A DNA stretch of 64,000 bases from Paenibacillus sp. FSL R7-0345 (GTDB lineage Bacteria; Bacillota; Bacilli; Paenibacillales; Paenibacillaceae): NCBI RefSeq assembly GCF_038595055.1, contig NZ_CP152002.1, positions 3,206,501 to 3,270,500 on the forward strand, written 5' to 3'. The notes under the pieces were generated by a model. The model made no database searches. It saw only the letters and a program-made list of their open reading frames with translations, and was not told the DNA's origin. Within the stretch, counting starts at the first letter, position 1; every line of letters begins with the position of its first letter. Both the position numbers and the translations under genes were made by a program. Positions 7,814 to 15,833 of this stretch are shown here, in pieces.

Positions 7814-8791
7814 ATGAACATTCAAGAGGCCGGTGAGCTGATCGGCGCAATCCGTAACAATCTCTCAAAGGTTATCGTAGGAAAAGAGGCCGGGGTTGAC
7901 CTGCTGCTAACAGCGCTGCTGGCCAACGGCCATGTGCTGCTGGAGGACGTTCCCGGCACCGGGAAAACCCTGCTGGCCAAGACACTGGCCCGCTCTCTGG
8001 ACTGTCCGTTCAAACGCATCCAGTTTACCCCTGATTTATTGCCTTCAGATCTGAGCGGCATCAATTACTACAATCAGAAGACCGGGGATTTCGAATTCCG
8101 GCCGGGTCCGGTATTTGCCAGCATTCTGCTGGCGGATGAAATCAACCGCGCGACTCCGCGGACCCAGTCCAGCCTGCTGGAATGTATGGAGGAGCGCCAG
8201 ATTACCATCGACGGTGTGACCCATGGGCTGGAAGCGCCGTTCCTGGTTATTGCTACGCAGAATCCGGTCGACAGCCAGGGAACCTTTCCGCTGCCTGAGG
8301 CGCAGCTGGACCGGTTCCTGCTGCGGATAACGAGCGGCTATCCTGCTTTTGAGGAGGGCGTGCGGATTCTGCAGCGGTTCCGGCTGAACAATCCGCTGGA
8401 GGACACGGCCGCTGTTGCCGATGCGAAGCAGATTCAGGAGGCCCAGCGGCTGGCAGCGGCAGTGAATATAAGCGATGATCTGCTGGCTTACCTGATGCAG
8501 ATTGTGGAAGCAACCCGCAAGGCGCCGGCGGTCAAGCTTGGCGCCAGTCCGCGCGCAGGCTTCGCGCTGCTGCGCGCTTCTCAGGGCTATGCCTTGATTC
8601 AAGGCAGGGATTATGTGATCCCTGATGATATTAAGGCAGTGGCGGGGCCGGTACTTGCACACCGGCTGGTCATTCAGCGCGGCCCGGGGTCGCGGGAGGG
8701 ACAGGCTGCGGAAACGGTGCAGCAAATCCTGCGCGAAGTGGAGGTTCCGGCCGAACCGGTTCCGGCGGGCAGAGGCGGAAGGGGAGCGTAG
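7814..8791 (+). CDS. MoxR-family AAA+ ATPase
   Basis: A 325-aa ATPase. Walker A is EDVPGTGKTLLAK and Walker B is ILLADEINRATPRTQ. Sensor residues follow in FLVIATQNPVDSQGTFPLPE, and the C-terminal lid contains GASPRAGFALLRAS. MoxR ATPases act as chaperones for metal insertion or assembly of partner proteins and are usually followed by DUF58 proteins, as here. An upstream ATG at 7799 is in frame, but GGATGGTGG at 7798-7806 is a good ribosome site for ATG 7814. It is the first gene of a three-gene operon (MoxR, DUF58, DUF4129 membrane protein) with 3-nt and overlapping junctions. Confidence 0.92.
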   Translation: MNIQEAGELIGAIRNNLSKVIVGKEAGVDLLLTALLANGHVLLEDVPGTGKTLLAKTLARSLDCPFKRIQFTPDLLPSDLSGINYYNQKTGDFEFRPGPVFASILLADEINRATPRTQSSLLECMEERQITIDGVTHGLEAPFLVIATQNPVDSQGTFPLPEAQLDRFLLRITSGYPAFEEGVRILQRFRLNNPLEDTAAVADAKQIQEAQRLAAAVNISDDLLAYLMQIVEATRKAPAVKLGASPRAGFALLRASQGYALIQGRDYVIPDDIKAVAGPVLAHRLVIQRGPGSREGQAAETVQQILREVEVPAEPVPAGRGGRGA

Positions 8792-8794
8792 CGT

Positions 8795-9877
8795 ATGTCC
8801 CTTCCCTGGTTTATTATCAGCACGCTTCTGCTGCTGGTGCTTGTGTCTGTAATCTACCAGCGCAATGCGCTCAAAAACCTCAGCTATACCCGTTATTTCT
8901 CTGTGTCCGCCGTCTATCAGGGCGAGCAGATAGAGATGGTAGAGGAGATTGTCAACCGCAAGCTGCTGCCGCTGCCCTGGCTGCGCCTGGAGTCCAGCAT
9001 TGCCAACGGACTTGAATTCGGCAGCCAGGATAATCTTGGTGTCAGCAGCGGTGATATCTATCAGAATCATATCAGCCTGTTTTACCTGCGGTCCTACCGG
9101 CACATCAAACGCCGGCATCAGATCCGCTGCGCCCGGCGCGGCTTGTTCCGGCTGGAATCGGCAACGATGACGACCGGCGATTTGTTCGGGATGAGCCGCA
9201 GAAGCAAAACGTTCCCGCTGCAGCTGGAGCTGCTGGTGTATCCGCAGATGATGGATGTGTACGAGCTGCCGCTGCCTGTCCACAGCTGGCTCGGCGAGCT
9301 GCCGGTCAAACGCTGGATTGTGGAGGACCCGTTCCTGACGGCAGGCACCAGGGAATACAGGCCGGGTGACTCGCTCGGCGGCATGAACTGGAAGGCAACA
9401 GCCCGTACTGGCGTGATGCAGGTGCATCAAAAGGATCATACTGCCGATGCCAGGCTGATTATCTGCCTGAATGTGGAGGTCAGCGACGCGATGTGGCGTA
9501 ATATTACAGAGCCGGAACGGATTGAGCTGGGGATCCGGTACGCTGCGACTGTAGCGGAGTATGCAGCCGGACACGGCCTTGAAATCGGGCTGATGTCCAA
9601 CGGAAGACTGGACGGCGAGTCCGAGTCTGTGAATGCCGGACCGACGGGCAGCCTGCTGGAGATGCTCGGCCTGCTGGCCCGCCTGCAGCTGGACCGGACC
9701 ATCCCCATGTCACGGCTGCTGGAGCTTGAAGCCGAGAGCAGCCCGGCTGACAATGACTATCTGATTATCAGCTGCCACCGCGGGGCTGAATTAATGTTTG
9801 CGGCAGAGGAGCTGAAGCAGCTCGGCAATGGTGTAGCCTGGCTGGATATCCCGGGAGAGGGGAGGGACAGCGCATGA
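8795..9877 (+). CDS. DUF58 domain protein
   Basis: A 360-aa protein with one N-terminal membrane helix (PWFIISTLLLLVLVSVIY) and a long soluble region. The DUF58 signature REYRPGDSLGGMNWKATART lies near residue 190, followed by a von Willebrand A-like segment with VHQKDHTADARLIICL. DUF58 proteins are standard partners of MoxR ATPases, and the pair is thought to build or activate a cell-envelope complex. It begins 3 nt after the MoxR stop and its end overlaps the next gene (ATGA). The precise role in this organism is unknown. Confidence 0.9.
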   Translation: MSLPWFIISTLLLLVLVSVIYQRNALKNLSYTRYFSVSAVYQGEQIEMVEEIVNRKLLPLPWLRLESSIANGLEFGSQDNLGVSSGDIYQNHISLFYLRSYRHIKRRHQIRCARRGLFRLESATMTTGDLFGMSRRSKTFPLQLELLVYPQMMDVYELPLPVHSWLGELPVKRWIVEDPFLTAGTREYRPGDSLGGMNWKATARTGVMQVHQKDHTADARLIICLNVEVSDAMWRNITEPERIELGIRYAATVAEYAAGHGLEIGLMSNGRLDGESESVNAGPTGSLLEMLGLLARLQLDRTIPMSRLLELEAESSPADNDYLIISCHRGAELMFAAEELKQLGNGVAWLDIPGEGRDSA

Positions 9878-11211
9878 GCAGCGGGTACAGGGAAACGTTG
9901 ACGGCTTCCTTAAGGCTGTGGCTGGACTGTCTGATTGAAGGATTGCTGTTTCTTCCGTTATGGGTGTTCCTTGAAGTATATCTGCAGCCAGAGCAGGCTT
10001 TGTTTCCGTGGTATTTCATTCTGCCTCTGGTATCTCTGGCAGGAATCCTGCTGCGGCATGTCTTTAAGCGCAGGTGGCTGCAGATTCTGGCATCACTGCC
10101 GCTTGGACTTACCGCGGGGTTCATTTTAGGGGGAATGGAGCCTAATATCATTCCCTTGATGGCTGTCAGTGCCCTGTTTGCCTATCTGGGAATGAGTGCG
10201 GCTGGCCGGGAGCAGGGGTTGAAGACTTATGCCATCGGTCTGTTCGTCTATTTCGCGGCGGTTATTATATATGCACGGGTGCCCGAGCTTCAGCATAGTC
10301 TGACTCTGCTGAGCTGGTGCGGCGGCCTATGCCTTGTGCTTGCGCTGCTGAATACCAATATCAGCTTTATGCGCTATAACTCCTTCGCAGCCGGGACTGA
10401 ACGGCTGCCGCTCGGGATGCGGCGGCATAACCGGATGTATGTACTGTTGTTCATTCTGGCAGCAGTATTGCTGGCTTCCGGCGCAGCCAAGGCCATTGCA
10501 ACGCTGGTGTTGGGTGCATTCTATATGCTCTTTGGCCTGCTCTCCAGGCTGTTATCCAAATCTGAGGAAGCGCCGTTAGGGCGGCAGGGCATGCCTGCAT
10601 CCCAGGAATTTCTGCAAACCGAGATTAAAGAGCCGGGTCTGCTGTCTGCAATTCTTGATATACTCTTCTATAGCCTTGCCGCGGTTGTCGTGCTTGCCGT
10701 ACTCTATTTCGGCCTTCGCTGGCTGTACAGAAACAGCAGCGGCATTTTCCGCCGGGTGGTCGATGCGCTGCTGGCCATCCTGCGGCGGGAGAGTGCACAG
10801 GAGCAGACCGGATTTAAAGATGAAGAAGCAAGCGTTTTTGCCTGGGATAGAACCGTGCAGAACCTGAGAGAGTATTGGCGCAGCCGGCTGAAGCCCGGCG
10901 GGCGGAACGACCGCTGGGAAGCCATGGACGGCAGCCGCGAGCGTGTGCGCTGGCTCTACCGCCACTGGCTGAATGCCAGAGCAGCCGAAGGATACAAGCT
11001 CAAAAGCCACCTGACCCCGCAGGAGACCGGAGCCGATGTGGCAGAATGGTCCGGGGACAGGAAGCAGGGCCGCAAAGGAGAGCGCATAGGAAGTGAGGCT
11101 TCCGCAGCTGAATTGCTGCAGTTGTACAATGAAGCCCGGTACGGGCAGACGACAGCTTCCGCTAAAGAGCCTGAACAGCTGGATCAGCTCAAAAAACAGC
11201 TGAAGCTCTAA
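9874..11211 (+). CDS. Multi-pass membrane protein with C-terminal DUF4129-like domain
   Basis: A 445-aa protein with about seven helices in its first 240 residues, then a further helix near 265-285 (AAVVVLAVLYFGLRWLYR). A charged cytosolic C-terminus follows, with RVRWLYRHWLNARAAEGYKLK and ELLQLYNEARYGQ. The R-x-x-Y...A...G and the YNEARYG pattern are those of DUF4129. In many MoxR/DUF58 operons the third gene carries a transglutaminase domain plus DUF4129; here no transglutaminase core is evident. The start overlaps the DUF58 stop at ATGA. A hairpin without a T tract follows the gene. Confidence 0.75.
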   Translation: MSSGYRETLTASLRLWLDCLIEGLLFLPLWVFLEVYLQPEQALFPWYFILPLVSLAGILLRHVFKRRWLQILASLPLGLTAGFILGGMEPNIIPLMAVSALFAYLGMSAAGREQGLKTYAIGLFVYFAAVIIYARVPELQHSLTLLSWCGGLCLVLALLNTNISFMRYNSFAAGTERLPLGMRRHNRMYVLLFILAAVLLASGAAKAIATLVLGAFYMLFGLLSRLLSKSEEAPLGRQGMPASQEFLQTEIKEPGLLSAILDILFYSLAAVVVLAVLYFGLRWLYRNSSGIFRRVVDALLAILRRESAQEQTGFKDEEASVFAWDRTVQNLREYWRSRLKPGGRNDRWEAMDGSRERVRWLYRHWLNARAAEGYKLKSHLTPQETGADVAEWSGDRKQGRKGERIGSEASAAELLQLYNEARYGQTTASAKEPEQLDQLKKQLKL

Positions 11212-11212
11212 C

Positions 11213-11245
11213 AGCCCCGGAGCAGCATGAAGTGCTTCCGGGGCT
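11213..11245. terminator. Hairpin between convergent DUF4129 and azlD genes
   Basis: AGCCCCGGA (11213-11221) pairs with TCCGGGGCT (11237-11245), and AGCA/TGCT extends the stem. There is no T run on either strand, so it may act as a roadblock or RNA-protection stem more than a classical terminator. Confidence 0.4.
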
Positions 11246-11281
11246 GAGGATGGTGATTGAGCTTTTAAAAGTCTGTGCTTA

Positions 11282-11608
11282 TCAGAACAGCAGTCTTAGC
11301 AGCATCAGAGCCAGAACACCGGTCAGGACGGTACCCAGCAGGCTGCGGGTTTTGATGGCTACCCAGAAAGCAGGCAGGGCTGCGATCAGCTCCACATTGG
11401 TGGTCAGGGCGGCAAATTGCCCGCCATCGATGAACAGTTCCTGTGCGACAAGTGCGGCCATGACGGCAATTGGCATATAATTGAGCCAGCGCATTCCCCA
11501 TTCGGGGATGCTAATCCGGCTTAGCAGCATCAGCGGCAGCACGCGGGGAATGAACGTAACCAGTGCCGCCCCGAGAATAATCAGGAATATATCGGGTCTC
11601 ACTTCCAT
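11282..11608 (-). CDS. azlD: AzlD-family branched-chain amino acid exporter subunit
   Basis: A 108-aa hydrophobic protein with about four helices. FLIILGAALVTFIPRVLPL at the start and WLNYMPIAVMAALVAQELF are diagnostic of AzlD. With AzlC it forms a two-component exporter for branched-chain amino acids and analogues such as azaleucine. The frame remains open further upstream inside azlC, but the ATG at 11606-11608 (MEVRPDIFL) overlaps the azlC stop by 10 nt, which is the usual arrangement. Confidence 0.88.
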   Translation of the reverse strand: MEVRPDIFLIILGAALVTFIPRVLPLMLLSRISIPEWGMRWLNYMPIAVMAALVAQELFIDGGQFAALTTNVELIAALPAFWVAIKTRSLLGTVLTGVLALMLLRLLF

Positions 11609-12333
11609 TTTTCCAGCACAGCTCCTATCGTTGAGGCTATAACCGCAGCGGCAATGACGCCGATACTGGGAGACCAGAGAATGGACAGGCCAACCGCGAT
11701 GACCATGGCAATCAGTCCGACTGTTATATCCAGCGCATACCGGCTTCTGCTGATCAGGGTTAGCACCAGTAGTCCGATGAACATAGCCGGAAGGGCAAAG
11801 TCGAGGCCCCATTCCTCCGGACTCGAAATCCATTGCCCGAGTACCGCACCGGCAAGATTGGCGATGATCCAGTTCAGGTAGGCGGTAATGTTGAGCCCAT
11901 GCATCCACTTCTCGCTGATGGCCTTCTTGCGTGCGCTTCGCTGGATCGCTACGCCGAAGGTCTCATCCGTCAGCAGGGTGCCGATCAGCAGGTTGCGCAG
12001 CGGTGTCAGGTGGCGGAAGTACGGTGAAAGGGCTGCACTTAGCAGCAGATGCCGGAGGTTAACCAGCAGAATCGTAATAATGATGCTGGTCGCCGTACTG
12101 CCGGCTGCAATCATTCCGGCGGCAATAAACTGGGCGGATCCGGCATACAAAATAATGGAAATCAGAGCGATTTCAGCCAGAGAGAGGCCGGCGGTTTTCT
12201 CGACAACACCGGCGGCAAAGCCGATGCTCAGGTAACCGAGTAAAGTTGGAATACAATCCTTGACTCCCTGCAGGAAGCCTTCTTCCTGGTCTGGTGCTGC
12301 AGGGAGCCCCGCCTGTACGGATTCGGATTTCAT
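11599..12333 (-). CDS. azlC: AzlC-family branched-chain amino acid exporter
   Basis: A 244-aa membrane protein. GVKDCIPTLLGYLSIGFAAG opens the first helix pair, and the family signatures YAGSAQFIAAGMI, NLRHLLLSAALSPYF and LTDETFGVA follow. It pairs with AzlD for export of branched-chain amino acids. Ribosome site AAAGGAGG lies 7 nt before the ATG. No Lrp-type azlB regulator is visible nearby. Confidence 0.92.
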   Translation of the reverse strand: MKSESVQAGLPAAPDQEEGFLQGVKDCIPTLLGYLSIGFAAGVVEKTAGLSLAEIALISIILYAGSAQFIAAGMIAAGSTATSIIITILLVNLRHLLLSAALSPYFRHLTPLRNLLIGTLLTDETFGVAIQRSARKKAISEKWMHGLNITAYLNWIIANLAGAVLGQWISSPEEWGLDFALPAMFIGLLVLTLISRSRYALDITVGLIAMVIAVGLSILWSPSIGVIAAAVIASTIGAVLEKWK

Positions 12334-12456
12334 GAGTGCGGCCTCCTTTCAGCCTGTCTTTAATTAACGCAACGCAGGAAAAACACATTATCTTAATATC
12401 GTATAATTTCCGCCGGTTGGCAAGGGAAATCTTTCGATGCTGTGCAGCGGAAGTGT

Positions 12457-12500
12457 AAAAAAAGGTCCCGTCCGCATGGTTTCATGCGGCGGGACCTTTT
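12457..12500 (-). terminator. Intrinsic terminator after the GH42 gene
   Basis: Read on the minus strand, AAAAGGTCCCG and CGGGACCTTTTTTT form a long stem enclosing an inner CCGCATG/CATGCGG stem. It lies 118 nt past the beta-galactosidase stop. The 284-nt gap 12334-12617 otherwise holds a small GTGTTTT/AAAACAC hairpin (12546-12563) and nothing recognisable. Confidence 0.8.
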
Positions 12501-12617
12501 GAATTAGCTCATCTCTTTTAGATAATGAAGTCCCCCAGTCCATGTGTGTTTTGGAGAAAACACCGGCTGAGGGGCTTCTTATTTTCCTGCAAGAGGGGCG
12601 CACCCCCGGACATTCGT

Positions 12618-14672
12618 TTATTGCAGCACCAGCACGCCGAATCCGTCCATAATAAACTTACCGACCAGCGTTTGACCGGTCAGCAGGTCTGTACGCGGTT
12701 CTTTAAGCAGAATCTCCACAGGCAGCTCGTTGTAGTTGAGCAGGAAGGTCAGACTGGAAGACTCGCTGCTGCGCACCTGCAGCTCCACTTCAGCCGGCAG
12801 CTCCAGCCATTCGGCGGCGGGGGAGACCAGCTCCAGACTGTCAATGATTCGCAGTGCTGCTTCTTCATTGAATACAGCCCCGTAATACCATACCTCACCG
12901 CGGCCGCGTTTGTTACGTGTAACTGCAGGCTTACCGGCATAATAATCGCTGGCGTAGCTGCCCATTACCTCTACCGTGTCCGCTTCCACGTGCAGAATAT
13001 CATTAAAGGCGTCCGCTCCGGTCAGCTCTTCACTGCCGCTTCCCCATTTGATCGTTGTCGGGAGACGTCTGCCTTTGACCATCGTGAATTCCTCAACAGT
13101 AATGCCGCATAGCTCCTTGGCTGCGCCGGGGAATGCACGCATATAGCATTGGCCCCGTGAATCCTTATAGCCAGTCCGGCAGCCGAAGATCAGCTTGCCG
13201 CCCTGCTGCACGTATTCGTCAAGCACGGCTGCAGTCTCATCAGTCATGATGGCCGGATGCGGATAAACCAGCACAGCATAACGGGATAGCTCTTCGGCCG
13301 TTGTTTTGCTGCGCATGTACACTACATCTGTTGGAATGTGTTTATGCTGCAGTGCCTTGAACCACTCTTTGTTGCTCTGCCACATGAACGGCCCGTGCCA
13401 GATATCATATTCGCCGTCCCACTCGTTATCGTAGTCGCGCACGATAGCGATTGACGCCTGGCCCTTCGTTCCGATAATGGTCCCGCCGGCAGCGGCCAGC
13501 TCTTTGCCGATGTCTGCCGCTTCGCGGACTCTGCGGTTCGGCAGATTGTGATAGTCATTGAGGCCGTGCCAGTAAATTTCATTGCCCATCGTGGCTGTGC
13601 GCCAGCGGAAGTAGAGCACCATATCGGCGCCGTGGGCAATCGACTGGTAAGTCCAGAGCCGCATCTGCCCGGGTTTAGGAGATGGCATATCCATCCGGTT
13701 GACCCAGCCTCCCGGGCCGGACTGCTGCTCCATAATGCAAAAGTTAGGGCTGATCGAGCGCACTACCGACAAGGATAAGCTCCAGCTGCGGTCAGCCAGC
13801 GGATTCTGCTCATTCGGATCATAATAAATGCTGGAGAACTGCGGATAAGAATCATAACTGAAGAAGTCCAGCAGTTCATCCTGCAGCTCATGGCTGTCGA
13901 GATGGCCAAACAAGCCGTTGGTTGTTACCCATTGCTCCGGAGCTTTGTCGCGGAGGATATCAGCCTGTATTTTGGCAAAGGAGATGGCATTGTCCGAAAT
14001 AAAGCGCTTCTCATCCAGTGCCTGATGCGGATTGGGCTGACCGGGAACCGGCGTAGGACGCGGCAGGAAAACCTGTGACCAGCTGGTATAGCTCTGGTTC
14101 CAGAAAACAGTGCCCCAGGCTTCATTCAGCTTCTCCAGCGTAACGTATTTCTGCTTCAGCCATTCACGGAATGCGTTGTGATCGCTTTCAGAGTAGAACA
14201 CGCTGATTTCACAGTTTAATTCATTGTCAATCTGCCAGCCGGCAACGCCGGGGTGATTGCTGTAACGATCGGCCATTTGGGTTACGATCCGGGCACACAG
14301 CTCACGGTATTTGGGACTGCTGTAATTATAATGACGGCGCATGCCGTGCTGCAGGGTTACGCCTTCTTGAGTTACGTTAAGGACTTCCGGATATTTTTCA
14401 GTGAGCCAGGCTGGCGGAGTAGCGGTCGGCGTTCCGAGCACCACCTTAAGTCCATGGCTGTGGGCCAAGTCAATCGCTCTGTCGAACAAACCGAACTCAA
14501 AGCGGCCTTCCTCCGGTTCAAAAATCGACCACGCAAACTCGGCCATTCTTACAATGGTAAAGCCTGTCTCCACCATGCGGCGGTAATCGTCATTCCACAT
14601 TTCTTCCGGCCAATGCTCCGGATAATAACAGACGCCAAGCTCAAATTTCTGGTCAGCAGCAGGTTTCTTCAT
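12618..14672 (-). CDS. Beta-galactosidase, glycoside hydrolase family 42
   Basis: A 684-aa GH42 enzyme hydrolysing beta-galactosides, including plant-derived galacto-oligosaccharides. The N-terminal TIM barrel starts FELGVCYYPEHWPEEMW. The acid/base Glu is in GWQIDNELNCE near residue 145 and the likely nucleophile Glu is in FCIMEQQSGPGGW near 310. The trimerisation domain and a beta-sandwich follow. There is no signal peptide, so it acts in the cytoplasm on imported oligosaccharides. A TTG further upstream is in frame, but GGAGG lies 5 nt before ATG 14670-14672, which is taken as the start. It is divergent from the AraC regulator at 14818, the likely activator. Confidence 0.93.
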   Translation of the reverse strand: MKKPAADQKFELGVCYYPEHWPEEMWNDDYRRMVETGFTIVRMAEFAWSIFEPEEGRFEFGLFDRAIDLAHSHGLKVVLGTPTATPPAWLTEKYPEVLNVTQEGVTLQHGMRRHYNYSSPKYRELCARIVTQMADRYSNHPGVAGWQIDNELNCEISVFYSESDHNAFREWLKQKYVTLEKLNEAWGTVFWNQSYTSWSQVFLPRPTPVPGQPNPHQALDEKRFISDNAISFAKIQADILRDKAPEQWVTTNGLFGHLDSHELQDELLDFFSYDSYPQFSSIYYDPNEQNPLADRSWSLSLSVVRSISPNFCIMEQQSGPGGWVNRMDMPSPKPGQMRLWTYQSIAHGADMVLYFRWRTATMGNEIYWHGLNDYHNLPNRRVREAADIGKELAAAGGTIIGTKGQASIAIVRDYDNEWDGEYDIWHGPFMWQSNKEWFKALQHKHIPTDVVYMRSKTTAEELSRYAVLVYPHPAIMTDETAAVLDEYVQQGGKLIFGCRTGYKDSRGQCYMRAFPGAAKELCGITVEEFTMVKGRRLPTTIKWGSGSEELTGADAFNDILHVEADTVEVMGSYASDYYAGKPAVTRNKRGRGEVWYYGAVFNEEAALRIIDSLELVSPAAEWLELPAEVELQVRSSESSSLTFLLNYNELPVEILLKEPRTDLLTGQTLVGKFIMDGFGVLVLQ

Positions 14673-14732
14673 GTTAACCTCCAAGTGTAAAAAGATGCTT
14701 TAAAAAAGATATAAATCTATTGTAATAGCAGC

Positions 14733-14763
14733 AGCAAGGTATCTTATATAACATAATCTTGCT
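14733..14763. promoter_or_regulatory. Inverted repeat in the GH42/AraC divergent promoter region
   Basis: AGCAAG (14733-14738) and CTTGCT (14758-14763) flank an AT-rich stretch containing TATA-like elements for both directions. Regulator binding is inferred from position only. Confidence 0.3.
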
Positions 14764-14817
14764 ATTATATGATTATATTGCGTGCTGAATATACAGGCGG
14801 GGAAAAGGAGAATGGCA

Positions 14818-15651
14818 ATGATGAAACAACGGGTGCTTCCAGCTCCGGCTTACGCGCATTATGTCTGCTATCCGGAATTTATCGGACATTACAGCGGGTT
14901 TCCACAGCATGCGGAACGCAGGAGTGAGGGGATGCTGAACAGCTATAATCTGCATCTGGTGTTTGACGGCTCCGGGTATGTGTTTCAGGATGGGGTAAGG
15001 ATTCCGATGGGCAAAGGCAGCGGCTTTCTTTACTCCCGGGGAGCATACCAGCAGTACGGTTCAGATCCTGTGAAGCCGTGGGAGGTACGCTGGGTCCACT
15101 TCAGCACTACGCTTTCCCTGCCTTTATTGGAGGAGGCCGACCAGTCCCGGGGCTATTTTTTCACCTTTGACCTTAATGCCGGGCTTGAACAATTATTTGA
15201 GGAGATGTACCGCCTAAGTGCAGCCTATGAAACACGGAGCGAGCCCAGACTGTCTGCCGTGCTATATGAGATTCTTGTCACTCTGCTGCAGAACTCCGAA
15301 CCGCTGCACGGATCGGTTCCGCTGGAAATCCGCCACTCCATCCGCCGGACAGCCGATATTATACATAATGAATGCGAACGGCCATGGACGCTCGAAAGCA
15401 TGTCACGGCTGTCAGGGTACAGCAGCTATCATTTTCTGCGGCTGTTCCGCTCTACGATGGGGAAGACGCCGAACCGGTATTTGAACGAATGCCGTTTGGC
15501 GAGGGCGAAGCTGCTGCTGGTCTCGACAGAATTCCCGGTTGAGCAAATCGCTCTGCACAGCGGATTTCAGCAGTCCAGCTATTTTATTAAAGTATTCAAA
15601 AGTGCAGAAGGCCTGCCACCCAGCCAATACCGGCGTTCCTTCCGTTCCTAG
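14818..15651 (+). CDS. AraC-family transcriptional regulator
   Basis: A 277-aa protein with an N-terminal cupin sensor (YNLHLVFDGSGYVF, then MGKGSGFLYSRGAYQQYG) and a C-terminal double helix-turn-helix at about residues 180-275. The latter includes WTLESMSRLSGYSSYHFLR, LARAKLLLVSTEFPVEQIA, and the GFQQSSYFIKVFK and GLPPSQYRR motifs. It is divergent from the GH42 beta-galactosidase and probably activates it in response to a galactoside. An ATG at 14782 and another at 14812 are in frame. GGAG at 14807-14810 is 7 nt from ATG 14818, the preferred start. Confidence 0.88.
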   Translation: MMKQRVLPAPAYAHYVCYPEFIGHYSGFPQHAERRSEGMLNSYNLHLVFDGSGYVFQDGVRIPMGKGSGFLYSRGAYQQYGSDPVKPWEVRWVHFSTTLSLPLLEEADQSRGYFFTFDLNAGLEQLFEEMYRLSAAYETRSEPRLSAVLYEILVTLLQNSEPLHGSVPLEIRHSIRRTADIIHNECERPWTLESMSRLSGYSSYHFLRLFRSTMGKTPNRYLNECRLARAKLLLVSTEFPVEQIALHSGFQQSSYFIKVFKSAEGLPPSQYRRSFRS

Positions 15652-15739
15652 GCATGTTAAACTGGAAGAGAAATGTTAACAAGCCCTTTTCCTGAAATAG
15701 CACTTACCGCGCTGGTTTTGGCATGTTTATGCGGAAAAG

Positions 15740-15802
15740 GTTACAACGAGACAGGAAGAGTTACAAATTGGATACAAATCCCTGTGTGATAGCAACTATA
15801 AT
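15740..15802 (+). promoter_or_regulatory. Promoter region of the secreted-protein/ABC exporter operon
   Basis: TATAAT at 15797-15802 is a clear -10, 31 nt before the start at 15834. Upstream, GTTACAA occurs at 15740 and again at 15760, two helical turns apart, with ATACAA at 15772. Such direct repeats are typical of OmpR-type regulator sites; the regulator is unknown. Confidence 0.4.
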
Positions 15803-15833
15803 AACTCTAGCAAATATTTCTGGGAGGAAATCA

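Noticed and set aside
8045..9574. 509-codon open frame on the minus strand
   Set aside because: It lies antisense to the MoxR and DUF58 genes, which have clear motifs and ribosome sites. The frame is open because of GC-biased codon use, and its product shows no domain.
12546..12563. GTGTTTT-GGAG-AAAACAC hairpin as a regulatory element
   Set aside because: It is a short AT-rich hairpin past the GH42 stop with no T run and no downstream gene; no function can be supported.
15654..15679. ATGTTAA direct repeats upstream of the secreted-protein operon
   Set aside because: Only two imperfectly phased copies, far from the -10. They resemble PhoP/WalR half-sites but are too weak to call.
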